A stretch of DNA of 64,000 nucleotides from Chloroflexota bacterium (GCA_919901745.1 CAKKPP010000008.1:27643-91642), one strand, 5' to 3'; shown: positions 31,722 through 41,159, counted from the stretch's first letter. Translations and numbers: made by a program. Notes: generated by a model from the letters alone, not told the origin.

Positions 31722-32077
31722 GCCCGACGGTTGTCGCGGACGATCGGGCCCGGGCCGTGCGTCACGCTCAGCGTGCGAGCGGACAGGTCGGGGCCCTCGC
31801 CGGGATGGTCGCCGCCGGCGATCCGTTCCCTGCGATCGCCCAGCAGATCCAGGCGGCCAGGGGCTCGCTCGAATCGCTGCTCGTCCGCCTGGTCGAACTC
31901 GAGTTGGACGGATGCCTCCCGACGCGAGAGGTGCGAGAAGAGGTCGACGGCCTGCTCCGCACAGCGTTCGGACACACACCCGCCCGCCGCTCGCCATCCC
32001 GCCCCGCGGCGATCCGATCCCAAGGCAGCCTTGCTGCGTCAAGGCAGGCTCGATCTCATGAGGAAGGGACAGACTGA
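31718..32077 (+). CDS. CsoR/RcnR-family regulator, divergent metal site
   Basis: HAQRASGQVGALAGMVAAGDPFPAIAQQIQAARGSLESLLVRLVELELDGCL. Confidence 0.75.
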   Translation: MSPTVVADDRARAVRHAQRASGQVGALAGMVAAGDPFPAIAQQIQAARGSLESLLVRLVELELDGCLPTREVREEVDGLLRTAFGHTPARRSPSRPAAIRSQGSLAASRQARSHEEGTD

Positions 32078-32586
32078 TGACACGCCGATCCCATGCCGGC
32101 TCCGATGGACGGCCGCTACCGACTCGCCAGGGGCCTGCCTCGCTCGGCACTGATCGCGATCGCGCGGTCCCAGGGCCTCGGCCTGTCCGGATCGCGGTCT
32201 TCGCGCTCATCGCGCTCCTCGTGACGGGTGCTGCCGCCGGCCTCGTGATGAGCCGCCTCCAGGGTGCCGGGGGGGCCGACGTGACGGCGATCCAGGTGCA
32301 CGCCAGCATGGGTGGCTTCGATCCGCCGGCCCTGACCGTCAAGGCCGGCGAGACCATCCGCGTCGAGTTCTCGAGCATGGACACCCCGTTCCACAGCGAC
32401 GGCGGCGGCTGGCACCAGTTCGCGATCGATGCGCTGGGCATCGACTGGAATGTCGGGCCGCAGAGCAGCGAGGTCTTCGAGATGACGGCACCCGACGTCG
32501 CTGGGTCCTACACCTTCTATTGCGATGTCTGCTGCGGTGGCAAGGAGAACCCGTCGATGCAGGGCACGCTCACCGTGACCGCGTGA
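32077..32586 (+). CDS. Membrane-anchored cupredoxin with CuA-like CxxCC motif
   Basis: FDPPALTVKAGETIRVEFSSMDTPFHSDGGGWHQFAID...YTFYCDVCCGGKENPSMQGTLTV. Confidence 0.8.
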   Translation: MTRRSHAGSDGRPLPTRQGPASLGTDRDRAVPGPRPVRIAVFALIALLVTGAAAGLVMSRLQGAGGADVTAIQVHASMGGFDPPALTVKAGETIRVEFSSMDTPFHSDGGGWHQFAIDALGIDWNVGPQSSEVFEMTAPDVAGSYTFYCDVCCGGKENPSMQGTLTVTA

Positions 32587-33446
32587 TGCGGGGGCCGATG
32601 GCCGCGTCCATGACCCGGCCGCGGCTCCTGTTCGTGGTCGTCGGGTCGGTGATCGCCGCCTCGGCCGCGGCGATGCTCGCGTTCGCGCCTCGTGCCGACG
32701 AGCACCAGGCGCTCGCCGACCTGAGTCTTCCGGTGATCCTCACGGCCGGCTTCCTCGACGGGTTCAATCCGTGTGCCTTCGGGGTGCTCATCCTGTTCGC
32801 GACGTTCGCGCTCGGGCTCGCGGCGCGCCAGTCCCTGGGGTCGGCCGGACCGGGCGGGACGCCCGACGTGGGCGGGGCAAGCCGGACCGTCCTGGGCCTC
32901 GGCGCCTTCTTCGTGCTCGGCGTCCTCGTCACCTACTTCATGCTCGGGCTCGGTCTCCTCACGGCGCTCGCCTCGCTCACCGACTTCGGTGGCAATCACC
33001 TGCCGAGTCGGGTCGCCGCCCTGATCGCGATCGGGCTCGGGCTGTGGATGGTCCGCGACGTCCTCCTGCCGGACGCACGCTGGAAGCTCGAGGCACCGCA
33101 CTCCCTCCACGGCCGGATGCGCGACTGGGCTCGGTCGAGCTCGCCCGTCGCACTCTTCGGGGGCGGCGTCCTCATCGGGCTGTGCACGGTGCCGTGCAGC
33201 GGGGCCGTCTACCTCGGCGTCGTCGCGCTGCTCGGCGCCAGCGGCACGGTCGGGGCCGGGCTCGGTGGGCTCGCCCTCTACAACCTGGCGTACATCACCC
33301 CGGTCGTCGGCCTGCTCATCCTCGCCAGCCGGCCCGGCCTCATCCGGGTGGTCAATCGCTGGCACCTCGAGCATGCCACGGGCACGAGGGCCGTCCTTGC
33401 GATCGTCGTCCTGGCCCTCGGCTTTGCGATCCTGCTGACCGTGTAG
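32586..33446 (+). CDS. CcdA/DsbD-type cytochrome c biogenesis transmembrane protein
   Basis: FLDGFNPCAFGVLILF; GLCTVPCSGAVYLGVVALL. Confidence 0.88.
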   Translation: MRGPMAASMTRPRLLFVVVGSVIAASAAAMLAFAPRADEHQALADLSLPVILTAGFLDGFNPCAFGVLILFATFALGLAARQSLGSAGPGGTPDVGGASRTVLGLGAFFVLGVLVTYFMLGLGLLTALASLTDFGGNHLPSRVAALIAIGLGLWMVRDVLLPDARWKLEAPHSLHGRMRDWARSSSPVALFGGGVLIGLCTVPCSGAVYLGVVALLGASGTVGAGLGGLALYNLAYITPVVGLLILASRPGLIRVVNRWHLEHATGTRAVLAIVVLALGFAILLTV

Positions 33447-33478
33447 CCCGGCCCGCTCGGCGACCCAGGCGCCTGAGT

Positions 33479-33529
33479 GCCCCACGCGGTGTGATGCCCC
33501 ACGCGCCGTGATGCCCCACGCGCCGTTAT
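33479..33529. repeat. Three tandem 17-bp repeats (gccccacgcgccgtgat consensus)
   Basis: gccccacgcggtgtgat / gccccacgcgccgtgat / gccccacgcgccgttat. Confidence 0.9.
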
Positions 33530-33999
33530 TACCCGGGGTCATCAAATTCGGGCTGAGCGAGCGTGACACTCCACCCGGAACGTCGGAATCGGTGACCCGT
33601 CACGCCTGCGGACGCCAGATCTCATTACCGAGCGGAATATCGGACGGGAGGACGGGCGGACACGGATCCCGGCCTCGCGACGATCCGACCGGCCGCGATG
33701 GCCGCCCGGATCAGCCACGAGCGTCTCCGTCGGGTCCAAGGCTCCCACGCGGCTCGAGGCTATCAGGCGGCGATCTGCCAGAGCATGTCGGCGCAGGCGC
33801 CGCGTCAGGCATCCCGGCGTCGGGCTCGCGACAAAGGCCACTCGTGCGAGCCCACGGCGCGCCGGGTGAACGGATCGCGTCCGGCACCGTCACCGGCCGG
33901 AATGCATCGGGCGCGATGACAGGGCGTACGACCACGGTTCTCACCCCAGCGTCAGGTCCGCCTCATCCCGGCTTCAGGTCGGTGGACTCAACTTGGGCG

Positions 34000-34191
34000 A
34001 TGCCGGACCTGCTGTTGATCCTGCTCCTGGTGGCCGCGATCCTCCTGGTCGCCGACATGCTGCTTGCGGGCGGGGCGATGACGATGACAGGGATGTCGGC
34101 GATGGCCGGCGCGTTCGCCCATCCGCTCACCGCCGGGGCGGCGGTCGCGTTGATCATCGCCCTCGTGCTGGTCCTCGGCGGTCAGACCTGA
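34000..34191 (+). CDS. Small two-TM membrane protein
   Basis: MPDLLLILLLVAAILLVADMLLAGGAMTMTGMSAMAGAFAHPLTAGAAVALIIALVLVLGGQT. Confidence 0.55.
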   Translation: MPDLLLILLLVAAILLVADMLLAGGAMTMTGMSAMAGAFAHPLTAGAAVALIIALVLVLGGQT

Positions 34192-34193
34192 CG

Positions 34194-34721
34194 ATGCTCG
34201 AGCAGCCCGTTCACGCCCGCATTGATCCCGACGGCCGCCAGGTGATCGACATCGTCATCGATGGTGGCTACCACCCGGGCGCGATCGTCGCTCGGGCTGG
34301 GCTGTCCCTCCGCCTCGTCTTCACCCGCGACGACGACGACGACTGCTCCGAACGGGTCGTGTTCTCCGACCCGCGGCTCGACCGCCGCATCGCGCCGACC
34401 GGCCGGACATCCATCGATCTCCCCGCGCGGCCGCCCGGAGAGGTTCGGTTCACCTGCGGCATGGGCCGCTACCGCGGCCGCATCGAGCTCGTCGACGAGG
34501 GGACACGGTCACGAGCCACTCGGCTTCGCGATCGCCTGGGCCGCCTCGCGACACCGCTGGGGACCGCGCTCCTCCTGTGGATCAGTACGCTGCCCCTGGT
34601 CGTCCTGGTCGGTCTCATCGCCTCCGACGTGACCATCACGATCGTGGCCGCAGTGTCCGTGCTGGTCGCGTGGGTGGCCGGCTGCCTGTGTGCCGTCGGA
34701 CGCTCGGCCGGGCCGACGTAG
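34194..34721 (+). CDS. Cupredoxin_1-like domain + C-terminal TMs
   Basis: GGYHPGAIVARAGLSLRLVFTRDDDDDCSERVVF...VRFTCGMGRYRGRIEL. Confidence 0.75.
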   Translation: MLEQPVHARIDPDGRQVIDIVIDGGYHPGAIVARAGLSLRLVFTRDDDDDCSERVVFSDPRLDRRIAPTGRTSIDLPARPPGEVRFTCGMGRYRGRIELVDEGTRSRATRLRDRLGRLATPLGTALLLWISTLPLVVLVGLIASDVTITIVAAVSVLVAWVAGCLCAVGRSAGPT

Positions 34722-34735
34722 CCGGGGACGCGCAC

Positions 34736-35551
34736 GTGCCGTTCGTCATCGACATCGACCCCGTCGCCTTCAGCGTCCTCGGGATTCCGGTGCGCTGGTA
34801 CGGGCTGATCCTCGTCGGCGCCGCCGCCCTCGCGATCTGGCTGGCGCAGCGCGAGGGACGACGCCGCGGCATCGAACCGCCGATCATCTCGGACGCGGTC
34901 GTCTGGGTGGGAGCCGCCGCGCTCGTCGGCGGGCGCCTGCTCTACGTCGTCCAGAACGAGCTCGGCAGCGTGGGCCAGCATCCGTTCCACATCCTGATGA
35001 TCTGGATGGGTGGCCTCTCGTTCTATGGCGGGCTGGTCGGCGCCCTCCTGGCCCTGGCGGTCTTCGCACGCCGCCGTGGACTCCCGCTCCTTGCCGTGTT
35101 CGACGTGGCGGCACCCGCCGCCGCGATCGGTCAGGCGATCGGACACATCGGCTGCCTCATCGGTGGGGACTCGTATGGCAACCCGACCGACGTGCCCTGG
35201 GCCGTCGTCTATCGGAACCCCGGTGCGATGGCACCGCAGGGGATCCCGCTCCACCCGACGCAGGCGTATGAGGCGATCCTCCTCGGGATCCTGTTCGTCG
35301 CACTGTGGGTCGGCCGGGAGCGCCTCGGGCGGCTCGGCAAGGGCGCCGTCGCCGGCACCTACCTCCTGGGTCTGTCCGCGATCCGGTTCGGGCTCTTCCT
35401 CCTCCGGGATGAACCGGCCGTGCTGTTCGGCTTGAAGACCGCGCAGTTGATCGGGCTTGGGATCGCGGCCCTGGCCATCGTCATTCTCGTTGCCGGGCGC
35501 CAGGCGCGCCGCTCCTTCGCCACACCCAAGCTGGAGGCCACCGGACCATGA
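34736..35551 (+). CDS. Atypical prolipoprotein diacylglyceryl transferase-like protein
   Basis: VRWYGLILVGAA..., GQAIGHIGCLIGGDSYGNPTDVPWAVVY, HPTQAYEA. Confidence 0.85.
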   Translation: MPFVIDIDPVAFSVLGIPVRWYGLILVGAAALAIWLAQREGRRRGIEPPIISDAVVWVGAAALVGGRLLYVVQNELGSVGQHPFHILMIWMGGLSFYGGLVGALLALAVFARRRGLPLLAVFDVAAPAAAIGQAIGHIGCLIGGDSYGNPTDVPWAVVYRNPGAMAPQGIPLHPTQAYEAILLGILFVALWVGRERLGRLGKGAVAGTYLLGLSAIRFGLFLLRDEPAVLFGLKTAQLIGLGIAALAIVILVAGRQARRSFATPKLEATGP

Positions 35552-35982
35552 CGACTCACGACCACCATCGTACGGCCGACATCGGCCCCGACCGCGGACC
35601 TTCCACGGCCCCGGCGTCCGCTCGACGACCGCGATGGCTCCTCCCGGCCCTGCTCGTCGCGATCACCGCCATGGCGCTCGTCGCTGCCGGAATCGTGCCC
35701 CTTTCCAGCGCCCTCTACGCCGGCCTCTTCGGGGGCATGCTCCTCATGCACGCGGGCGGGCACGGCGGGCACGGCGCGCACGGCGGGCACGGCGGGCACG
35801 GCGGGCACGGCGCGGCCGATGCCCCGTCCCCCCCGCCGGCGCGAGATCTCAGCCTCGCCTCACCTGGCTCTCAGACCGCTCGATCACGCTCCAACCGTGG
35901 GCTCGATGAGGGAGCTCCAACCGACGAACACGGAGTCGAGCGAACCGACCATGACAACGAGGGTATCCATGGGTGCCACTGA
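35548..35982 (+). CDS. Gly/His-rich membrane-anchored metal-binding protein
   Basis: MTTHDHH...[25 protein letters not shown]...[19 protein letters not shown]. Confidence 0.7.
   Translation: MTTHDHHRTADIGPDRGPSTAPASARRPRWLLPALLVAITAMALVAAGIVPLSSALYAGLFGGMLLMHAGGHGGHGAHGGHGGHGGHGAADAPSPPPARDLSLASPGSQTARSRSNRGLDEGAPTDEHGVERTDHDNEGIHGCH
35752..35815 (+). repeat. 9-bp tandem repeat (ggcgggcac) encoding (GGH)n
   Basis: gcgggcgggcacggcgggcacggcgcgcacggcgggcacggcgggcacggcgggcac. Confidence 0.9.
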
Positions 35983-38080
35983 CTTCGCGGGAGCGCCGCC
36001 ACGTGGTGCGACGGGATCCTCGTCCCCCGCGACCCTTGCCCAACCGACGAACTCGGCGGCGACCGATCGCCAGGCCGAGTACCGCTCGCTCATGCGCAAG
36101 TGGTGGTTCGGGGCGGCGGTGGGCGCACCGACGATGGTCCTGTCCTACCCGTGGCTGATCCCCGGGCTGCGCGACGTGTTTCCGCGCGGCAGCGAGCAGC
36201 TGTGGTGGCTGTGGGTCGCGATGGGCATCGCATCGCTGGCCGTGATCGCCTATTCGGGCAACCAGTTCTTCACGGGGGCCTGGGAGGCGCTCCGGCACCG
36301 CTCGGCGAACATGCACACGCTCATCGCGATCGGGACCGGCACGGCCTGGGTCTACTCGACCGTCGCCCTCCTCGTTCCGCAGCTCTTCCCGTCGGCCGAG
36401 ATGGCCGACGTGTACTACGACGTCACGGTGGTCGTGACCGCCCTCGTCGTCCTGGGCATGGCGATGGAGGTCAAGGCTCGGGGCCGGACATCCGAGGCGA
36501 TCGAGAAGCTCATTGGGCTTCAGCCCAGGACCGCCCGCGTCGTTCGCGACGGAGCGGAAACCGAGATTCCCATCGAGGGGGTGGTGGTCGGCGACATCGT
36601 CGTCGTGCGGCCCGGTGCGAAGATCCCGGTCGACGGCATGGTGGTCCTGGGTGCCTCGGCCGTCGACGAATCGATGATCACCGGCGAGTCGATGCCGGTC
36701 GCGAAGGGTCCCGACGACGAGGTCATCGGAGCGACAATGAACACGACCGGAAGTCTCCGCTTCCGGGCAACGAAGGTCGGCGCCGACACCGCCCTGGCGA
36801 CGATCGTCCGGATGGTCGGCGACGCCCAGGCGTCCCGGGTGCCGATCCAGCGGATCGTCGACGTGGTGTCCAGCTACTTCACGCCGGCCGTCGTCATCCT
36901 CTCGATCCTGGGCTTCGTCATCTGGTATGACGTCGGCCCGGCACCCGCCTTCACCTACGCGACGATCGTCGCGGTGACCACGCTGATCATCGCCTGCCCG
37001 TGCGCGCTCGGGATGGCGACACCGATGTCGCTCACGACCGGCGTCGGCCTCGCGGCCGGCCACGGCATCCTCATCCGCTCCGGCGACGCCCTCCAGGCGG
37101 CCAAGAAGATTGACACGGTCGTCCTCGACAAGACGGGCACGATCACGGTCGGAAAGCCCGCCGTCACCGACGTCGTTGCGGCCGACGGGTTCGAGGTCGA
37201 CGCGATCCTGGCCCTTGCGGCGGCGGCCGAGCGCGACTCGGAGCATCCGCTTGCCGCCGCGATCGTCGACGGGGCCGCCGAGCGCGGACTCAGCCCACCC
37301 GAAGCATCCCGGTTCGAGGCCGTCCCGGGCCATGGCATCCGAGCGTGGCTCGGCGAGCGAAGGGTCCTCGTCGGCAAGCGCGCCTTCCTCGAGGCGGGCG
37401 GCGTCAAGGCCGCTGTCCTTGAGGCCGAGGCCGCGCGCCTGGCCGACGAGGGCAAGACCCCGGTCTACGTCGCCCTCGACGACCGGGTCGCCGGTCTCGT
37501 GGCGATCGCGGATCCGGTCAAGGACGACTCGGCGGCAGCGATCGCGGCACTGCGCAGGCTCGGCCTGCAGGTCGTCATGATCACCGGCGACAACCGCCGA
37601 ACCGCCGATGCGATCGCCCGCCGGGTCGGGGTGGATCGCGTGCTGGCCGAGGTCCTGCCGCAGGACAAGGCCCACGAGGTTCGCACGCTCCAGCTCGAAG
37701 GCCGAACCGTGGCCATGGTCGGCGACGGCATCAACGACGCGCCCGCCCTTGCCCAGGCCGACGTGGGCTTCGCGATCGGAACCGGAACGGACGTCGCGAT
37801 CGAGGCCTCGGACGTGACGCTGATCTCGGGAAGCCTGCGTGGGGTCGTCTCGGCGATCGCGATCAGCCGGGCGACGATGCGCAACGTCCACGAGAACCTG
37901 TTCGGCGCGTTCGTCTACAACGGCCTCGGGCTGCCGGTGGCGCTCGGCGTCCTGTATCCCTTCGTCGGCCTGTTGCTCAGTCCGATCCTGGCCGCGCTGG
38001 CGATGTCGTTCAGCTCGGTCACCGTCATCAGCAATGCCAACCGCCTCAAGCGGTTCCGGCTCAAGGAGGTGGCCTCGTGA
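35951..38080 (+). CDS. copB: P1B-type copper-translocating ATPase (no N-terminal HMA domain)
   Basis: [27 protein letters not shown]-binding [16 protein letters not shown]; starts within the upstream ORF. Confidence 0.88.
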   Translation: MTTRVSMGATDFAGAPPRGATGSSSPATLAQPTNSAATDRQAEYRSLMRKWWFGAAVGAPTMVLSYPWLIPGLRDVFPRGSEQLWWLWVAMGIASLAVIAYSGNQFFTGAWEALRHRSANMHTLIAIGTGTAWVYSTVALLVPQLFPSAEMADVYYDVTVVVTALVVLGMAMEVKARGRTSEAIEKLIGLQPRTARVVRDGAETEIPIEGVVVGDIVVVRPGAKIPVDGMVVLGASAVDESMITGESMPVAKGPDDEVIGATMNTTGSLRFRATKVGADTALATIVRMVGDAQASRVPIQRIVDVVSSYFTPAVVILSILGFVIWYDVGPAPAFTYATIVAVTTLIIACPCALGMATPMSLTTGVGLAAGHGILIRSGDALQAAKKIDTVVLDKTGTITVGKPAVTDVVAADGFEVDAILALAAAAERDSEHPLAAAIVDGAAERGLSPPEASRFEAVPGHGIRAWLGERRVLVGKRAFLEAGGVKAAVLEAEAARLADEGKTPVYVALDDRVAGLVAIADPVKDDSAAAIAALRRLGLQVVMITGDNRRTADAIARRVGVDRVLAEVLPQDKAHEVRTLQLEGRTVAMVGDGINDAPALAQADVGFAIGTGTDVAIEASDVTLISGSLRGVVSAIAISRATMRNVHENLFGAFVYNGLGLPVALGVLYPFVGLLLSPILAALAMSFSSVTVISNANRLKRFRLKEVAS

Positions 38081-38460
38081 CTCCCGATCAGATCCTCGTC
38101 ACGGTGGGCGGCCTCGCGGCCGCCGCCGGCGTCGCCTGGTTCTTCTGGTTCAAGCGGAGTCCCGGCGTCCGCGCGTCCACGGTCTCCGACGGCTACCAGG
38201 AGGTGATGATCCTGGTCAAGGGCGGCTACACGCCGGACACCATCCGGGTTGCCGCCGGGCGCCCGGTCCGTCTCCTGTTCCGGCGCGAGGAGACGGCGGC
38301 CTGCTCGGAGCAGGTCGTCCTGCCCGATTTCGGCAAGTCCGCGCCGTTACCGACCGGAACCGTCGTTCCGATCGAGTTCATGCCCGGGGAGCCCGGTGAG
38401 CACGAGTTCACGTGCCAGATGGGGATGCTCCGCGGACGGATCCTGGTGGAGGCTGTGTGA
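38077..38460 (+). CDS. Membrane-anchored Cupredoxin_1-like protein
   Basis: [40 protein letters not shown]...[17 protein letters not shown]. Confidence 0.85.
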   Translation: MTPDQILVTVGGLAAAAGVAWFFWFKRSPGVRASTVSDGYQEVMILVKGGYTPDTIRVAAGRPVRLLFRREETAACSEQVVLPDFGKSAPLPTGTVVPIEFMPGEPGEHEFTCQMGMLRGRILVEAV

Positions 38461-38717
38461 TGACGTTCGTGAATGATCTTGTCGTCCTCGATCCCCGCGC
38501 TGGCGGAGCGGCGAGTTGCATCGTGTGCGGCAACGACATCGCCCCCGGCGAGGGCGTCACGGCCCGCTACGAGGACCGCACCCTGCGGTTCAAGTGCCCG
38601 GGCTGCCTGGCCCGCTTCGAGGCGGACCCCGAGCGGTTCCTCACGGGCGCCGAGGCCGGATGCTGCGGGAACGGGCACGACCATTCGCCGGACAGCGAGT
38701 GGGCCTGCGACCGGTGA
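38460..38717 (+). CDS. TRASH/YHS-like Cys-rich protein
   Basis: ASCIVCGNDIAPGEGVTARYEDRTLRFKCPGCLARFEADPERFLTGAEAGCCGNGHDH. Confidence 0.75.
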   Translation: MTFVNDLVVLDPRAGGAASCIVCGNDIAPGEGVTARYEDRTLRFKCPGCLARFEADPERFLTGAEAGCCGNGHDHSPDSEWACDR

Positions 38718-38792
38718 ACCGCGCGCGCCAGCTCGAGCACGGGCTGTAACTCGACCCGGGCCGGGCCCGTGGTGCGCCGGCCAGCGCCTGGG

Positions 38793-41159
38793 TCAGTGCG
38801 CCAGGTAGCCGGCGAGCGCAGCCTCGACGCTGCCCGAGACCACCGACAGGCCGCCCAGGATGACGATCCGTCCCGGCGCGAGCCGAGCCAGTTCAGCCGC
38901 GACGGCGGGCGGAATCGAGCCGCCCGGAATGAGCAGCATCGGGCCAGGGCCCATGGCCGCGACGACGGCGCCGGCGAGCGCATCGGGGAACTTCATCCCG
39001 GTCGCGACGTAGACGACGGGAATCCCCTGGGCAAACGACGCCGCGCTGATCGCGGCCGACGTGTCGTAGCGGTTGGCGCCCGCAAGCCGGGTCACGCCGC
39101 CGCCGGTGTAGCCGGCGAGCGCCCCCTCCACCTCGCTCGAAATCACCGAGGGACCGCCGAGGAGGACGATCCGTCCCGGCGCGAGGCGCGTGAGTTCTGC
39201 GGCGACGGCCGGCGGAATGGAGGCGCCGGGGACAAGGAGCATCGGGCCCGGTGTGATCGCCGCGACAACCGCGCCGGCGAGCGCGTCGGGGAACTTGAGT
39301 CCCGTCGCGATGTACGCGACCGGAACGCCCGGAGCGAAGGTTGCAGCGCTGACTGCCGCGGCCGTCTGGTAGCGGTCGGCGCCCGAGATCCGGGTCACGC
39401 CGCCGCCGGTGTAGCCGGCCAGCGCCGCGGCCACGCCGTCCGAGACGACCGACGGTCCGCCGAGCACGACGATCCGTCCCGGCGCGAGGCGCGTGAGCTC
39501 TGCGGCCACGACGGGTGGGATCGAGCCGCTCGGGACCAGCAGCATCGGCCCGGTGCCGATCGCCGCGACGACCGCGCCGGCGAGCGCGTCGGGGAAGTTG
39601 GTACCGGTCGCGACGTACGCCACCGGCACGCCCGGGGCGAAGCTTGCGGCACTGATCGCGGCCGCGGTGTGGTACCGGTCGGCGCCCGAGATCCGGGTCA
39701 CGGTGCCGATGAGACCCGGGACCCACGTGACGGCGGACGAGACGGTGGGCGCGGCCGGTCCGCCGAGTCCGGCGAGGTCGGCGACACCACCGGCGGCGAG
39801 CGTCAGCTCGACCGTCCCCGCGGTTGGGGCATCGGCGGTCAGGTTCACCCGGTAGATCGACGCCGATCCAGTGATGCTCGCGACGCTCCATCCTGTCGAG
39901 GTCCCGGTGATCGCGATCGCCTCCGCGGCGAGGCCGGTTACCGGCTCACTGAAGACGACACCGAACGAGACCGACGTACCCATCGTCGGCGACACCGTGA
40001 TCGGGGCCATCGAGGCGACGGCCGGAGCGGTGGCATCGACGCCGGGACCGGTGTTCGTGGCGATCCGAGCCGCCACGGCCGAACGCAATGCCGGGAGGGT
40101 CGCGTAGAAGACCCCTCCGGGACAGGCCGTCGGGGTCAGGTCGCGATGCCCGACGATGTTCGGGAACGTTCGTTGGGCGCCGGTGGTCGGATGGACGTAG
40201 GTGGAGGCGCCCAGGGGGTCGATGCCGTAGCGTTCGGTGGCCCAGGCCACCAGCTTCTCGAGCGAGGCGCGCGCCGCGGGCGTGATGTCGCTGTTGCTGT
40301 ACGTGCCCATCATCACGATGCCCAGGACGCCCGAGTTGTAGGCAAGCACATGGGCGCCGGTGACGAGCCGGCCGGTCAGGTCTTCACCGGTGGGCGTCTC
40401 ACCCGGCGCGTATTCGCGCGAGTAGCGTCCCTCGTAGATTTGCCCGGCGTTATCGATCAGGTAGTTGTAGCCCATGTCGCTCCACTCTTTGGTGATCGCG
40501 TCGTAGTGCATGATCGAGCGGACGGTGGCGGCCGGATTCGGGTCGTAGTTGGGTCCCGCCGTGTGGTGGATGACGACTTTCTGGACGTTCTGGAAGACGC
40601 GCGGCCAGAGTTCCAGGCCCTGGCTGTCATAGCGATAGGACTCGTTGGCGCCCCAGGCGGCGCGCGAGATCACCGCGGGCTGTCCGGTCGATGACTTGGC
40701 GATCGAGCCCGTGGAGACGACGGCCGGCTCGTCGACCTGGCTGTCGAGGGTGACGACTGTGACGTCGGCCAGCGCTCGATCGGAGGTCACGCGGACGAAT
40801 CGGGCACCATCGGCCACGAGGACGTTGCCGTACGTTTCGGTGCTCCCGGCACGATCCCCTACTTCGTCGTGGTCCACCTCGGTGGCCGCCCCGAAGCTTT
40901 GCGCGTCCTGGCTGAACGCCACGGTGACGAGCGCATCCGGTACGCCCGGCCAGTGCAGGGCAACGTGCGACGCGGCGAAGGGCAGGGCGACAATCTCCTC
41001 GCCATCCACCGAGATGCGGACGTCGCCGGCCGTGACCGGGATCGGCCCTCCTGTCTCGACAGGGGCGAACGGCGCCGCCACCAGCGCCAGGACTGCGATG
41101 TGGATGGCAACGAGAAGCGACACGCCGGCGCGGCGGGTCGGAGAAGTGAGGTTCTGCAC
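38793..41159 (-). CDS. PGRP/N-acetylmuramoyl-L-alanine amidase with three CWB2 cell-wall-binding repeats
   Basis: VVIHHTAGPNYDPNPAATVRSIMHYD...GHRDLTPTACPGG; repeats VTRISGADRYxTAAA...LGGPSVVS; GTG start 41159. Confidence 0.9.
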   Translation of the reverse strand: MQNLTSPTRRAGVSLLVAIHIAVLALVAAPFAPVETGGPIPVTAGDVRISVDGEEIVALPFAASHVALHWPGVPDALVTVAFSQDAQSFGAATEVDHDEVGDRAGSTETYGNVLVADGARFVRVTSDRALADVTVVTLDSQVDEPAVVSTGSIAKSSTGQPAVISRAAWGANESYRYDSQGLELWPRVFQNVQKVVIHHTAGPNYDPNPAATVRSIMHYDAITKEWSDMGYNYLIDNAGQIYEGRYSREYAPGETPTGEDLTGRLVTGAHVLAYNSGVLGIVMMGTYSNSDITPAARASLEKLVAWATERYGIDPLGASTYVHPTTGAQRTFPNIVGHRDLTPTACPGGVFYATLPALRSAVAARIATNTGPGVDATAPAVASMAPITVSPTMGTSVSFGVVFSEPVTGLAAEAIAITGTSTGWSVASITGSASIYRVNLTADAPTAGTVELTLAAGGVADLAGLGGPAAPTVSSAVTWVPGLIGTVTRISGADRYHTAAAISAASFAPGVPVAYVATGTNFPDALAGAVVAAIGTGPMLLVPSGSIPPVVAAELTRLAPGRIVVLGGPSVVSDGVAAALAGYTGGGVTRISGADRYQTAAAVSAATFAPGVPVAYIATGLKFPDALAGAVVAAITPGPMLLVPGASIPPAVAAELTRLAPGRIVLLGGPSVISSEVEGALAGYTGGGVTRLAGANRYDTSAAISAASFAQGIPVVYVATGMKFPDALAGAVVAAMGPGPMLLIPGGSIPPAVAAELARLAPGRIVILGGLSVVSGSVEAALAGYLAH
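38805..39700 (-). repeat. Three intragenic ~300-bp repeats (CWB2 units)
   Basis: gtcacgccgccgccggtgtagccggc recurs with ~300-bp period (39092, 39392). Confidence 0.85.

Noticed and set aside
33479-33529. CRISPR or operator array
   Set aside because: Only three contiguous 17-bp units with no spacers; left as tandem repeat.
33542-33841. 99-aa minus-strand ORF in the intergenic gap
   Set aside because: No recognisable motif, Arg-rich composition typical of spurious frames.
35849-37891. 680-aa minus-strand ORF opposite the Cu-ATPase
   Set aside because: Shadow ORF from high GC; plus-strand frame has all P-type ATPase motifs, antisense frame is Arg/Asp/Gly/His-rich with no motif.
38769-40694. 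641-aa plus-strand ORF rich in R/D/G/H repeats
   Set aside because: Antisense to the CWB2 amidase; apparent repeats mirror the CWB2 units.
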